A stretch of DNA of 64,000 nucleotides from Roseivirga sp. (GTDB taxonomy: Bacteria; Bacteroidota; Bacteroidia; Cytophagales; Cyclobacteriaceae), in NCBI GenBank assembly GCA_029262895.1, contig JAJCYM010000042.1, positions 1 through 64,000 on the forward strand, written 5' to 3'. A program made the translations under genes and the position numbers. The notes under the pieces were generated by a model that saw only the letters and a list, made by a program, of their open reading frames with translations, was not told the origin of the DNA and ran no database searches. This document shows, one piece after another, positions 25,314 through 34,070 of the stretch. Numbering within the stretch: the stretch's first letter is position 1; the number at the start of each line of letters is the position of its first letter.

Positions 25314-28300
25314 TTAGTTCTGCTGTTTGATCTTTTTGAAGTACTTGTTCGTCTCCTTTTTGTAGTATGGATTCAATTTGGCAGGTATAGTTTTAAGTAG
25401 TTCTATTTCTTTCTCTTTTGCTTTGAGATACTCGCTGAGAGATTCAGGGATGGATAATTCATATTCGTAAGCGGTTTCGGCCTTTCTACGCTCCTCTTCT
25501 CCCCTTTCCTTCATCGAGTTTTCAGCATCGAGCAGTCTTGTTAATATTTCCTGCTGTCTTTCAATCGTCTCGTCTGTGATGTTTTTGTTGATTAAATCAA
25601 CCTCATTCTTTTCCATCTGCTCTGCCAACTTGTCGATTTTGTCGCCCAAGTTATCGCCCTCTCCTCCGGTTTCAAAATTTTCTAGTGCGTTTCTCAGCCG
25701 TTGCTGCTGGGCAGCAAGCTTAGCGAGTTCTTCTGACAATTCTCTGCCCGACTTGCCACTTCGCTTCAAGTCTTGAATTTGCTGACTGAGCTGTTGCTGT
25801 AGTTGACTCATACTACCCATCTGTGGCTTGTTTTTGCCATCCTTACCTTTTCCCTGACCCATCGCTTGCGCCATTTGTTGTTGCATCTGTTGCAGCACAT
25901 CATCCAATAACAAAGCCAGATTGTTAATAGAAGTCATTGTAAACTGTTGTTTCCCAGTGGCTTGGGAGATTCTACGATCTTTTAACTCGTTCAAACTTCC
26001 ATCCATTTGCCGGTTCATTTCGCTTACTTCACGCATCACAAATGAAGAGATTTGGAAGACGCGCTTGGATAGAGATATAAGACTGTCTTGGATAATCTTA
26101 GAATCATCCTTCAGCTTCATTTGCTGCTGGGATAGCTCGTTGAAGCGTGGATCGCTTTGACGTATTTGTCTAAACTCTCCCATTAGGTCTTCCTGGTTGA
26201 ATGACAGCGTCACCAGATTGTCTACAAGGTCTCGCATGTTTTGCAGGTTCTCCTGCATTTGAGACATCTCCATACTGCTTTGCATCGATTGCAAACTCTT
26301 CTGCATTTCCTTCATCTTCTCAGCGGCATTCTTTTGAGATTGCTTGGACTGATTTCTTTTATTGTTTTCTAACTGTTCCTGAGATTTTTGCTGCTCTTCT
26401 TTAATTTCTTCGAACTTCTCCTTCAGATCTTCGGGAAGGGCATCTGGATTTTCTCTTTTCTGATTGAGCTCAGTGAGCTCGTCCATTTTCTTTTCTAACT
26501 CTTCCATGTCAGATTTTTCCTCTCCCTGCTTTTCACTGAGTTCTTCAGTGTCATTCTTCCGATCTTCAGTTTCTTCTAACAGCTTCTCCTGGTCCTCGAT
26601 TTCTTTTTGAAGATCTTCTAGACTCTCTTCCAATTTTTGATCGAATTGGAGTTTTTTGAATAATTCCAGTGCACGTTCGATTTCTTCCTTGACATCAGCT
26701 TCCTTGTTCTTCATCTCCTCGATCGTCTCACGAAATTCTGATATATCTTCCTGATTTTCAAGCAGTTCTTTTAACTCTTCATACAGTTTTTTGGTCTCAT
26801 CATCGAGTATTTCGTTCATTAACTCCTGCAACTGATCGATCTTTTCCTTGAGCTCTTCACTTTGAGGACTGAACTGCTCTTGCTTCATGTTATTGAGCTT
26901 ATTTTCTTTATTGAGCTCTTCAAGTTGTTTCTGTATGTCCTCTTTTTGTTTTAGAATGTCTTGCATGAGCTTCTCATCCTGCCAGTCCAACTCCTTCTTG
27001 GTTTTTAGCCTTTCATCTGCTTCTTGAATCTTCTCGTTGAGCTCTTCTGCGCTTTTGAGCGTCTTGTCAATTTTGTCTTGAACCTGCTCTGCGGTTGCTT
27101 CTATTTCCTCTTCAATTTGCTTTTTTGATGGAATTTTGAACGAGTAAACTCCAGTCTTGCTCGACTTTCTTCCGTTTACTCCATCATTATCAGAAACCTG
27201 CATGTAATACGATATTTCTGAACCAGCCTGGATTTTAGCTGAGTCCAGGTCATAAACCCGGTAATAACTCTGGCTGCTCAATGCTGGGTTGTATTCCAAT
27301 GGCAGTGAACTAAAGTCATTTTCGCCCTCATACTTGTAGAAAAAAGAAAGCTTTGAAAACCCATAGTCATCCGAAATGTTTCCACCCAACACCAAAGACT
27401 GAAAAAGAACGGTGTCCTGATATTGGTCAAAAGTGATTTGTGGGTATTGGTCTTTTACTATTTCAATATTGAAAAGAAGGGAGTCACGATTTTGGCTGTA
27501 CTCGTTTTCAAGTTGGATGCTGTACGGTGTTGACTGATTGAATTTGCTCTTATAGCTGAAATCGTTGTTGTTAGACTGTATTTCTTCTTTGCTGTCCAGG
27601 TTCTTAAAATTCAGGGCTAAACTGGCAGCGCTATTGGTGTGAAACTTCCAATCCACCTCAGTTCCCTCTGGAATGACCATATTACCACTGTTCTGCAGTG
27701 TTTCGTCATCCCTGTTCAGATAATTGGGAAAGTTCAGGTCTATGCTGAACAATTCGATTGACGGCCTTTCAACTACGTCAAGTGCATAATTTTCTGATTT
27801 GATATTTTCGGCTTCAAACATGAAATCCAAGTCAGACTGCAGCCTGTTGAAGGTGTACTCGAAAGTATTGTCGCTTGTCTTGGCAGCCTTGAGCTTTCGA
27901 TTGTTGGACCAAACGTAAAGGTTTTCAGGGGTTGATCGCCCCTCGGTCTTTATTTTGACGGTGAAATTCTCACCCTTGAAACCACGGAGCAGTTCGTTTT
28001 CTAATTCGAACATAAAAGGAGCTTCCGGAACAAAATCGCTATTGTATTTTAGAATTCTGGTAGAGCTCTCGGTGATAAATTGAGGTAACAGTAGAAGTAA
28101 TAAAATGATAATCGCACCTGGCCCAATGGCATACTTGAGAAATCTTCGGTTCTTTTTATAGTCAATGGCTTTGGTAAATGGGACTTCCTGTATCTCCTTG
28201 CTTTTTTGAATAATGCTGGCCATCAGCAGTTCACTTTGAGAATGACTCAATTTCTCCAGTTGGATAATATTCAAAAGCTTGTCTGATATTTGTGGAAAGA

Positions 28301-28607
28301 ACTTTCCGATCTGGACAGCTGACTCTTCGTTGGAGATCTGCTTCCGGTTGTTCTTGAGCAACCAGAGATAGCGCCCTATAAAGTGAACGAAGCCTCCTAA
28401 TACCAGTGCGATGTAACTAAAAAAGAGCAGGCCTCTTCCAAACGAGCTCAACCTGGCCGTAAACTCAAGACTATTGAACAGAAGAAAACTACCAAATACA
28501 ACGGCAAGGAAGAAGATGCTTCCTTTGAGTATTTTATTCTTATAATACTTGCTTTTGAAAGCCTGAAGTTGGGCCTTCAACTGCTGGTTAGATTCTTGAT
28601 AGGTCAT
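25314..28607 (-). CDS. DUF4175-type membrane-anchored coiled-coil protein
   Basis: The 1097-residue protein has two membrane helices at about 28-48 and 55-75 and a third near 155-175. A predicted periplasmic beta-rich region (about 200-480) follows. From about residue 490 to 800 it is an unbroken Glu/Lys/Gln-rich coiled coil, then comes a Gln-rich stretch (QQQMAQAMGQGKGKDGKNK). The layout matches the DUF4175 proteins conserved in Bacteroidota, whose role is not established. It begins the operon that continues into the RsbW-like ATPase and ybeY. Confidence 0.82.
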   Translation of the reverse strand: MTYQESNQQLKAQLQAFKSKYYKNKILKGSIFFLAVVFGSFLLFNSLEFTARLSSFGRGLLFFSYIALVLGGFVHFIGRYLWLLKNNRKQISNEESAVQIGKFFPQISDKLLNIIQLEKLSHSQSELLMASIIQKSKEIQEVPFTKAIDYKKNRRFLKYAIGPGAIIILLLLLLPQFITESSTRILKYNSDFVPEAPFMFELENELLRGFKGENFTVKIKTEGRSTPENLYVWSNNRKLKAAKTSDNTFEYTFNRLQSDLDFMFEAENIKSENYALDVVERPSIELFSIDLNFPNYLNRDDETLQNSGNMVIPEGTEVDWKFHTNSAASLALNFKNLDSKEEIQSNNNDFSYKSKFNQSTPYSIQLENEYSQNRDSLLFNIEIVKDQYPQITFDQYQDTVLFQSLVLGGNISDDYGFSKLSFFYKYEGENDFSSLPLEYNPALSSQSYYRVYDLDSAKIQAGSEISYYMQVSDNDGVNGRKSSKTGVYSFKIPSKKQIEEEIEATAEQVQDKIDKTLKSAEELNEKIQEADERLKTKKELDWQDEKLMQDILKQKEDIQKQLEELNKENKLNNMKQEQFSPQSEELKEKIDQLQELMNEILDDETKKLYEELKELLENQEDISEFRETIEEMKNKEADVKEEIERALELFKKLQFDQKLEESLEDLQKEIEDQEKLLEETEDRKNDTEELSEKQGEEKSDMEELEKKMDELTELNQKRENPDALPEDLKEKFEEIKEEQQKSQEQLENNKRNQSKQSQKNAAEKMKEMQKSLQSMQSSMEMSQMQENLQNMRDLVDNLVTLSFNQEDLMGEFRQIRQSDPRFNELSQQQMKLKDDSKIIQDSLISLSKRVFQISSFVMREVSEMNRQMDGSLNELKDRRISQATGKQQFTMTSINNLALLLDDVLQQMQQQMAQAMGQGKGKDGKNKPQMGSMSQLQQQLSQQIQDLKRSGKSGRELSEELAKLAAQQQRLRNALENFETGGEGDNLGDKIDKLAEQMEKNEVDLINKNITDETIERQQEILTRLLDAENSMKERGEEERRKAETAYEYELSIPESLSEYLKAKEKEIELLKTIPAKLNPYYKKETNKYFKKIKQQN

Positions 28608-28694
28608 AATCTCGCTTTTACCTCAATACTAATACGGGTAAAACCCACATAGGATTGCAAAACAATTGACTAATGGAGAAATATACGACTAAAA

Positions 28695-29456
28695 TCAGCG
28701 AATTTCCAGCACGATAGGGCAATGATCTGAATGAACGGCATCAGCCAGAATGCTCGCATTGACCAATCTGTCAGAAAGGCTTTGCGTGCACATGTGATAA
28801 TCTATACGCCAGCCGAGGTTTTTCACTCTTGAATTCGCCCGATAACTCCACCAGGAATAATGGTGCGGGTCGGGGTTGAAAAAACGGAATGTATCTACAA
28901 AACCTGAATCGATGTACTTGGTGAGCCAGTCCCTTTCCTCAGGTAAGAACCCCGAGGACTTCTTGTTCGAAACAGGATTATGAATGTCTATTGGGGTATG
29001 GGCAATGTTGTAGTCCCCGCTTATAACGAGGTTAGGGTGCGTGTTGCGCAGCTCAGTGACGTACTCGTAGAAAAAGTCTAGCCAAGCATATTTGAAATCT
29101 TGCCGAATATCACCACTGGTGCCAGAGGGCATATAAACGCTCATGACTGATACATCATCAAAATCAGCTCGAATTACCCTTCCTTCAAAATCGTACAGCG
29201 CATTGCCACAACCTAACTCAATGTGATTGGGTTTGATCTTTGTGAAAATAGCCACACCGCTATATCCCTTTTTCTCTGCCGGCATAAAATGACATTCATA
29301 GCCTAGCTCATGAAATGGAGTTTGATCGAACTGCTCAGGTAGTGCTTTGAGCTCTTGTAGGCAAAGTACATCCGGTGCTTCGGCTTCAAGCCAGGCAACA
29401 AAATCCTTTTTCATGGCGGCCCTGATGCCATTAACGTTATAGGATATGATTTTCAT
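28695..29456 (-). CDS. xth: Exodeoxyribonuclease III
   Basis: The 253-residue protein has every ExoIII/APE1 motif: SYNVNGIRAA (5-14), LCLQELKA with the metal Glu (about residue 36), SGDYNIAHTPID with the Asp-Asn pair (about 146-157), and the C-terminal HSDHCPI catalytic His. It cleaves DNA at abasic sites and degrades 3' ends during base-excision repair. The length is standard. Its start overlaps the stop of the upstream hypothetical gene by 4 bp. Confidence 0.96.
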   Translation of the reverse strand: MKIISYNVNGIRAAMKKDFVAWLEAEAPDVLCLQELKALPEQFDQTPFHELGYECHFMPAEKKGYSGVAIFTKIKPNHIELGCGNALYDFEGRVIRADFDDVSVMSVYMPSGTSGDIRQDFKYAWLDFFYEYVTELRNTHPNLVISGDYNIAHTPIDIHNPVSNKKSSGFLPEERDWLTKYIDSGFVDTFRFFNPDPHHYSWWSYRANSRVKNLGWRIDYHMCTQSLSDRLVNASILADAVHSDHCPIVLEIR

Positions 29457-29818
29457 TCGCTAAAGTTTAGCTGATATTCTTGCTCAAAATACTGTAAAAC
29501 GTGCATTTTCAATAACTTCTCCTGTTCTAATAGGTCGAAATGCGGCAGTTTTTTAAGAGCAACCCAATGGGGCCAACCATCTTTGTCTACCCCTTCCAAT
29601 TCATAAAAGCCAGATAGACTCAAAACTTTGCATATGGCAATGTGCATAAGGTCCTGTTTTTCCTCCTTGGAAAAGGCTTGTTTGCCAGAACCTAATTCCT
29701 GAACCCCTATTAAAAATAAGACAGCATTTAAGTCCTTGGGTCTTTTGCCAATTTGCTCTTTTATAAAGCTGAGCATCTTTGCCCAGGCTCTTTGAAGTAC
29801 CAAGTCCTTTTTGTACAC
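29453..29818 (-). CDS. Conserved hypothetical protein
   Basis: The 121-residue protein is soluble and mostly helical, with QRAWAKMLSFIKEQIGKRPK at the N-terminus and a central LNAVLFLIGVQELGSG segment (about 30-45). No catalytic motif is visible. It overlaps xth by 4 bp and starts 3 bp after the AhpD-like gene, so the three are co-transcribed. Function is unknown. Confidence 0.7.
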   Translation of the reverse strand: MYKKDLVLQRAWAKMLSFIKEQIGKRPKDLNAVLFLIGVQELGSGKQAFSKEEKQDLMHIAICKVLSLSGFYELEGVDKDGWPHWVALKKLPHFDLLEQEKLLKMHVLQYFEQEYQLNFSE

Positions 29819-29821
29819 GCT

Positions 29822-30166
29822 TTATTGCTCGTTTTGTAGTGCTTCCCAAAACTCTACGGCTCTGCGTAAATGAGGAATCACAATGGTACCCCCAATTAAG
29901 TTGGCAATGGAGAATACCTCGAAAATCTCTGGAGTTGTAATACCAAGCTCATGACACTTACCCAGATGGTATTTGACACAATCATCGCAGCGGAGTACCA
30001 TAGAAGTGGAAAGCCCGATGAGTTCTTTAGACTTCTTATCCAGTGCCCCTTCGGCAAATGCATTTGTATCAAGGTTGAAAAGGCGCTTTAGAACCGTGTT
30101 ATTCTCGTCAAGGATTTTTTCATTCATCCTTGCTCTGTAATCATTGAATTCCTGAATGATACTCAT
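29822..30166 (-). CDS. Carboxymuconolactone decarboxylase (AhpD-like) family protein
   Basis: The 114-residue protein has the AhpD core: KELIGLSTSMVLRCDDCVKYHLGKC with the redox CxxC (CDDC, about 59-62) and the His three residues on (KYHLGKC). The C-terminal GGTIVIPHLRRAVEF helix is also typical. Members are small peroxidase-reductase or decarboxylase proteins; with a CxxC present, a disulfide reductase/hydroperoxide role is plausible. It is the first gene of the xth operon and is divergent from comF. Confidence 0.85.
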   Translation of the reverse strand: MSIIQEFNDYRARMNEKILDENNTVLKRLFNLDTNAFAEGALDKKSKELIGLSTSMVLRCDDCVKYHLGKCHELGITTPEIFEVFSIANLIGGTIVIPHLRRAVEFWEALQNEQ

Positions 30167-30228
30167 TACTTTGATGTTATTCTCAAATATTTATGGCTTA
30201 AATGTAAAAGTCACCTTGAAGAGTTCCA

Positions 30229-30909
30229 ATGATTAAAGACTTTGTCTCATTATTTTTCCCAAGGGTTTGCCTCACTTGTCAAGGGGCACTGGGTAAGGGC
30301 CTGAATGAAATCTGCGTGAATTGTCTTCAGGAGCTTCCTAAAACCCTTAATCATGAAGTGCCAATACCAGAATTTGAGCAACGATTCTCTGGAATTGTTG
30401 ATTATGATCAGGTACTAGTTTACCTATTTTTCCAAAAGCGGGGAATCGTACAAAAATTGCTGCATGAATTAAAATACAACGATAAACCAGAAATAGGTCA
30501 AATATTGGGCAAGTGGTACGGAAAGGAATTAGCAATTGCAGGATATGATAAGAAATTTGATGTTGTCCTCCCAATTCCTTTACATCAAGGCAGATTGAGA
30601 GTAAGAGGTTATAATCAAAGCGAACAATTCGCTTTAGGGCTTTCACAATCTCTGGGACTTAAAATGCTTCCGAATGGTTTGGAGAGGGTCAGAGCAAATG
30701 AAACACAGACTAGAAAAAACAGGGAACAGCGTTGGCAGAACGTTAGTGGTGTGTTTGCTGTCACAGACCTTGAAGCTGTTGCCAACCAACGTGTGCTATT
30801 GGTTGATGATGTTTTGACTACAGGCTCAACCTTGGTGGCTGCTGCCGAGCCTCTGTTCGATGCCAGAGTAAAAAACATCAGTTTTGCCGTTATGGCGGCT
30901 GCCAAATAA
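30229..30909 (+). CDS. comF: ComF family protein (phosphoribosyltransferase-type competence protein)
   Basis: The 226-residue protein has a four-cysteine zinc finger at the N-terminus (CLTCQG at 14-19, CVNCLQ at 31-36), then a type I phosphoribosyltransferase domain with the PRPP loop VLLVDDVLTTGSTL (about 189-202). Related proteins help move transforming DNA into the cytosol. No other competence genes are close. It is followed by a repeat-like spacer whose first part is an inverted repeat that may terminate its transcript. Confidence 0.88.
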   Translation: MIKDFVSLFFPRVCLTCQGALGKGLNEICVNCLQELPKTLNHEVPIPEFEQRFSGIVDYDQVLVYLFFQKRGIVQKLLHELKYNDKPEIGQILGKWYGKELAIAGYDKKFDVVLPIPLHQGRLRVRGYNQSEQFALGLSQSLGLKMLPNGLERVRANETQTRKNREQRWQNVSGVFAVTDLEAVANQRVLLVDDVLTTGSTLVAAAEPLFDARVKNISFAVMAAAK

Positions 30910-30929
30910 ACTTTGCCCACGTAAATCAG

Positions 30930-31165
30930 TTTTTTACTTTTCTTTGTATGACCAAAGAAAAGGTAACAAAAGAAAAGACACCACCCTGCCTTTGCCGAAA
31001 CGGCTACGTGCAGGCAGGCGTCAAAACCATCGAATTGACCCAGAGTGTCAGTTCTTTGGTACGTCAGTCGATGGTCACGCTGACCGTGGACGCCCTCCCT
31101 CCATGTTGGATCTGTGAGATGAACAAGGATGATTTCCTATTCTGAGGAACGAAGAATCTTAAATG
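30930..31165. repeat. Dispersed intergenic repeat-like element with hairpins
   Basis: The spacer begins with a perfect 10-bp inverted repeat, CTTTTCTTTG (30937-30946) and CAAAGAAAAG (30953-30962), around a 6-base loop. GC-richer sequence follows, with nested palindromes (CTGCCT...AGGCAG enclosing GCCG-AAA-CGGC near 30988-31018). The end reads CTATTCTGAGGAACGAAGAA. From memory, blocks like these recur between genes in Bacteroidota genomes. Reading frames here (to 31145) lack family features and I treat them as chance. Only one copy is visible in this window, so the repeat call is inference. Confidence 0.5.
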
Positions 31166-31212
31166 GTAATTTGTAACATAAGTAGGTTTAAAAGATAGGC
31201 CTAGCTATGGGC

Positions 31213-31243
31213 ATAAAAAAAGGCTGCCTTTAAAGGCAACCTT
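31213..31243 (-). terminator. Rho-independent terminator downstream of gldJ-like gene
   Basis: On the minus strand a 12-bp stem with one wobble pair (AAGGTTGCCTTT/AAAGGCAGCCTT) is followed directly by a run of T. It lies 22 bp past the stop codon of the gldJ-like gene. Confidence 0.85.
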
Positions 31244-31264
31244 CTCCTGTTTAATCGTTATCGA

Positions 31265-32569
31265 TTATTTCTTTTTCTTCTTGCCCTTTCCACCAAGCAA
31301 TCCGCTGAAAAGACCACCGCCAGAACTTCCGAAACGTTCGAAGCCTACGGAAATCATAGCGCATCTAAAACCAATTGAGTTAGAGGCCTCGTCTTGTGTC
31401 AAAAACCTTCTGGTACCGGGAGACATCCAGTAGGCCACATCTTTCCAAGACCCGCCCTTGTACACGCGCAGGCGATCGTTAACCAGGGATCGGAATGATT
31501 CACGATTGTCAGTTACCTGAATTTCATCCTTAGCGTTATCGTCCTTCCACTTATAGCCATAACCATCCTGGCCATCTGCAGTACCATTTTTTCTAACCGG
31601 ATTCAAATCATCAACGTCCTGATAGGACAACGGTCTGTAGATATCATATACCCATTCACTTACGTTTCCAGCCATATTGTAAAGTCCAAAATCATTTGGA
31701 GCAAACCCACCTACTTTGGCCGGTATCACCTCACCATCGTTTTGCACAGATCCTGCAATACCTGCATAGTCACCTCTACCTCTTTTAAAGTTGGCCAACA
31801 TGCTTCCTCGTCTTTTTCCATAAGGGTTTCTCACTCCACGACCATCCCATGGGTAAACTCTGCCATACTCTTCATTTTCATCCAAGTATTGGGTACCAAC
31901 AGTAGCTTTTGCTGCATATTCCCACTCGGCTTCATTTGGAAGTCTGAATTCAGGTAAAGAAACGCCCCTTTCTATCAATTCCTGCCTTGTAAGCGTATCC
32001 CCAAGCCCTTCAGTTTGTCTTAAAAGGTCGTTAACAACCTCGGTTCGCCAAGTGCTATAGTCTGTAACTTGTTCCCAGGAAACACCTACAACCGGATATG
32101 AATTGTAGCCCGGGTTGCTATAGTAGTTTTCTGCATAAACATCATTGAACGAAAACTCGCTAAACCAAACCTCATCATCCGGGATTGTAGTTTCGTAATA
32201 CTGTTGAGTAGAGTCTTTTTTAGCATAAAAGACATACTCTTTCCAGTTCTCGTTGGTGATTTCAGTCTCGTCCATATAGAATGAATTGACTGTCACCGTT
32301 CTTTCAATGTTATCTCGTGAGCCCATCAAGTCTTCTTCAAAGGAGCCAAGGACGGTTCGGCCACCTTGCACGAACACCATTCCTGGAGGATTCGGCAGTG
32401 CACTTACATCATAGGCACGAAAGAGCGTGTCTTCTTCAGGAAAGCCATAAGCAAGATTTGTAACTTTACTGAAACCGGCATCTTTCTTAAAAAGAGAACA
32501 TGAGGAAAGTAGGGATGTTGCAATCAGAGCCAACATCGCAACTCGGATAAACCTCAGCGTATTTTTCAT
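31265..32569 (-). CDS. gldJ: SUMF1-domain gliding-motility/type IX secretion lipoprotein, GldJ-like
   Basis: The 434-residue protein has a lipoprotein signal (LLSSC, Cys24). A formylglycine-generating-enzyme-like (SUMF1) domain follows: GMVFVQGGRTVLGSFEED, FYMDETEITNENWKEYV, YPVVGVSWEQV, GLYNMAGNVSEWVYDIYRP and YKGGSWKD. The LANFKRGRGDYAGIAG segment recalls GldJ rather than GldK, though the protein is shorter than Flavobacterium GldJ. GldJ stabilises the GldK/N outer-membrane ring of the type IX secretion and gliding machinery. The Lys-rich tail (GGKGKKKKK) is notable. A terminator follows, and the gene is monocistronic. Confidence 0.75.
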   Translation of the reverse strand: MKNTLRFIRVAMLALIATSLLSSCSLFKKDAGFSKVTNLAYGFPEEDTLFRAYDVSALPNPPGMVFVQGGRTVLGSFEEDLMGSRDNIERTVTVNSFYMDETEITNENWKEYVFYAKKDSTQQYYETTIPDDEVWFSEFSFNDVYAENYYSNPGYNSYPVVGVSWEQVTDYSTWRTEVVNDLLRQTEGLGDTLTRQELIERGVSLPEFRLPNEAEWEYAAKATVGTQYLDENEEYGRVYPWDGRGVRNPYGKRRGSMLANFKRGRGDYAGIAGSVQNDGEVIPAKVGGFAPNDFGLYNMAGNVSEWVYDIYRPLSYQDVDDLNPVRKNGTADGQDGYGYKWKDDNAKDEIQVTDNRESFRSLVNDRLRVYKGGSWKDVAYWMSPGTRRFLTQDEASNSIGFRCAMISVGFERFGSSGGGLFSGLLGGKGKKKKK

Positions 32570-32733
32570 ATTAGTTTCTTTATTCTCGTGTTCAGGTGTA
32601 ATCAGAACCGCTAATATACACGTATCTAAATACTTATTCCAAATTCACCGTGATCGATTACAAACCGAAAACGCAAGTTTAAGACACATTATTTTACTTT
32701 AACCGCAATAATTATCGCTGAAAATGACCCATC

Positions 32734-32895
32734 ATGCTCGTTTTGAATTATTTTACTCCTGATGGGCTGAACCAACAAGAAATCAAATTGCTGGTTGATT
32801 TGGTCGGCCATATATTGATTTCATCATTGTTATGCACCATTCAGGTAATCCAAGTTGAAGGTTTTGACGAGATACAGCTTTTTTTGATGTTATGA
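32734..32895 (+). CDS. Possible small ORF coupled to the LytS-type kinase
   Basis: An ATG at 32734 opens a 53-codon frame (MLVLNYFTPDGLNQQ..., ending LFLML). Its TGA at 32893-32895 overlaps the kinase ATG at 32892 in an ATGA arrangement. Such overlap is typical of translational coupling. The frame contains a hydrophobic middle (LVGHILISSLLC). There is no convincing ribosome-binding site and no homology I recognise, so it may be a chance frame or a leader peptide. Confidence 0.3.
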   Translation: MLVLNYFTPDGLNQQEIKLLVDLVGHILISSLLCTIQVIQVEGFDEIQLFLML

Positions 32896-34028
32896 AAAAG
32901 AGCCAATTGTATTGGGCCCTTCAATTTGCAGGGTGGGGAGGGTTGATGCTGACGAATTATTTAGCAATTGCCTTTCTGCTGCCATCAATGCCGCTAATAA
33001 TTGCCAATTTCTTAACAATGCTGGTGGGTATTGGTAGTAGTCATCTCTACAGGCTATATGTCAAGAGTAAGAAATGGGTTGATTTAAAGGTTGTCAAGTT
33101 AATTCCAAAAGTAGTTGCAGCCAGCCTGATCCAGGGAACTGTGACTGCCATACTCTCTTTTGGGGCTATTATAGCAGCTTTTGTAGTCTATGTGAAGATA
33201 AATCCAGAAGGTTTAGCTGGAGTAATGACCATGGCTGGTATGGATGGCATGGATGAGGAGGCGATAAAGGCGATTGAAGAGGCGAATCTTGCCAAATTCA
33301 CGCCTAGCGCTATAATTGGAATGGCTGCTAGCTTTGTATTTCAGTACTCTATATTTTATGTAAGCTGGTCAGCTTTGTATTTCGCCTATCAGTTTCTACA
33401 AAAAAACCGGAAAGTGGAAATTGAAAAGTGGAAGCTGCAGGCCTCCGTGAAAGATGCTGAATTGAGCGCTCTAAAGTCTCAAATCAACCCGCATTTTATA
33501 TTCAATAGCTTAAATAATATCAGGTCTTTGGTCATTGAAGATTCCGAAAGGGCCAGGGATATGATTACACACCTATCAGACTTGCTGCGGTTTTCTGTAC
33601 AGTTTGACCAATATGAGAAGGTAACTCTGGAAAAGGAGATAGAGGTGGTCAAGGATTATTTGAATTTAGAATCAATTCAATTAGAGGAAAGGCTCAGGTA
33701 TACATTTAAAATGCAGGATGAATCTTCGCAGGTGAATTTACCACCTATGATCATTCAGACTTTGGTTGAAAATGCCATTAAGCATAGTATAAACGACTTG
33801 CCGAATGGAGGAGAAATTCACATTGAATCGGAAGTGAAAGATGCCTACCTTAAGATATATGTTAAAAACACTGGTCAGATAAAACAAAAGGTTGGGGGAC
33901 GAAGAGGTATTGGAATTACAAATGCACGGGAGCGATTAAGGCTTTTATATGGTGAAAATGCCAGTTTGACCGTGGAGAACATGAATGAAAAAATGGTTTG
34001 CGCCACAATCAACATTCCACTGTCCTAA
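32892..34028 (+). CDS. Sensor histidine kinase, LytS/His_kinase (PF06580) type
   Basis: The 378-residue protein has about four membrane helices in residues 10-170. The His_kinase motif LKSQINPHFIFNSLNNI has the phospho-acceptor His201, and a HATPase domain follows (MIIQTLVENAIKHS, then GGRRGIGITNARERLRLLYG). There is no separate periplasmic sensor domain; a Met-rich loop around 112-120 (MTMAGMDGM) connects helices. It should phosphorylate the LytTR regulator encoded 42 bp downstream. The signal is unknown. Confidence 0.92.
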   Translation: MKKSQLYWALQFAGWGGLMLTNYLAIAFLLPSMPLIIANFLTMLVGIGSSHLYRLYVKSKKWVDLKVVKLIPKVVAASLIQGTVTAILSFGAIIAAFVVYVKINPEGLAGVMTMAGMDGMDEEAIKAIEEANLAKFTPSAIIGMAASFVFQYSIFYVSWSALYFAYQFLQKNRKVEIEKWKLQASVKDAELSALKSQINPHFIFNSLNNIRSLVIEDSERARDMITHLSDLLRFSVQFDQYEKVTLEKEIEVVKDYLNLESIQLEERLRYTFKMQDESSQVNLPPMIIQTLVENAIKHSINDLPNGGEIHIESEVKDAYLKIYVKNTGQIKQKVGGRRGIGITNARERLRLLYGENASLTVENMNEKMVCATINIPLS

Positions 34029-34070
34029 AAAGATTTGGTTCAATAGGTTTTGAAATTTAATTAGAGTGCT

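Noticed and set aside
30884-31145. Plus-strand frames of 65-77 codons after comF
   Set aside because: They lie within a hairpin-rich, repeat-like spacer and their translations show no family pattern, so the non-coding reading is preferred.
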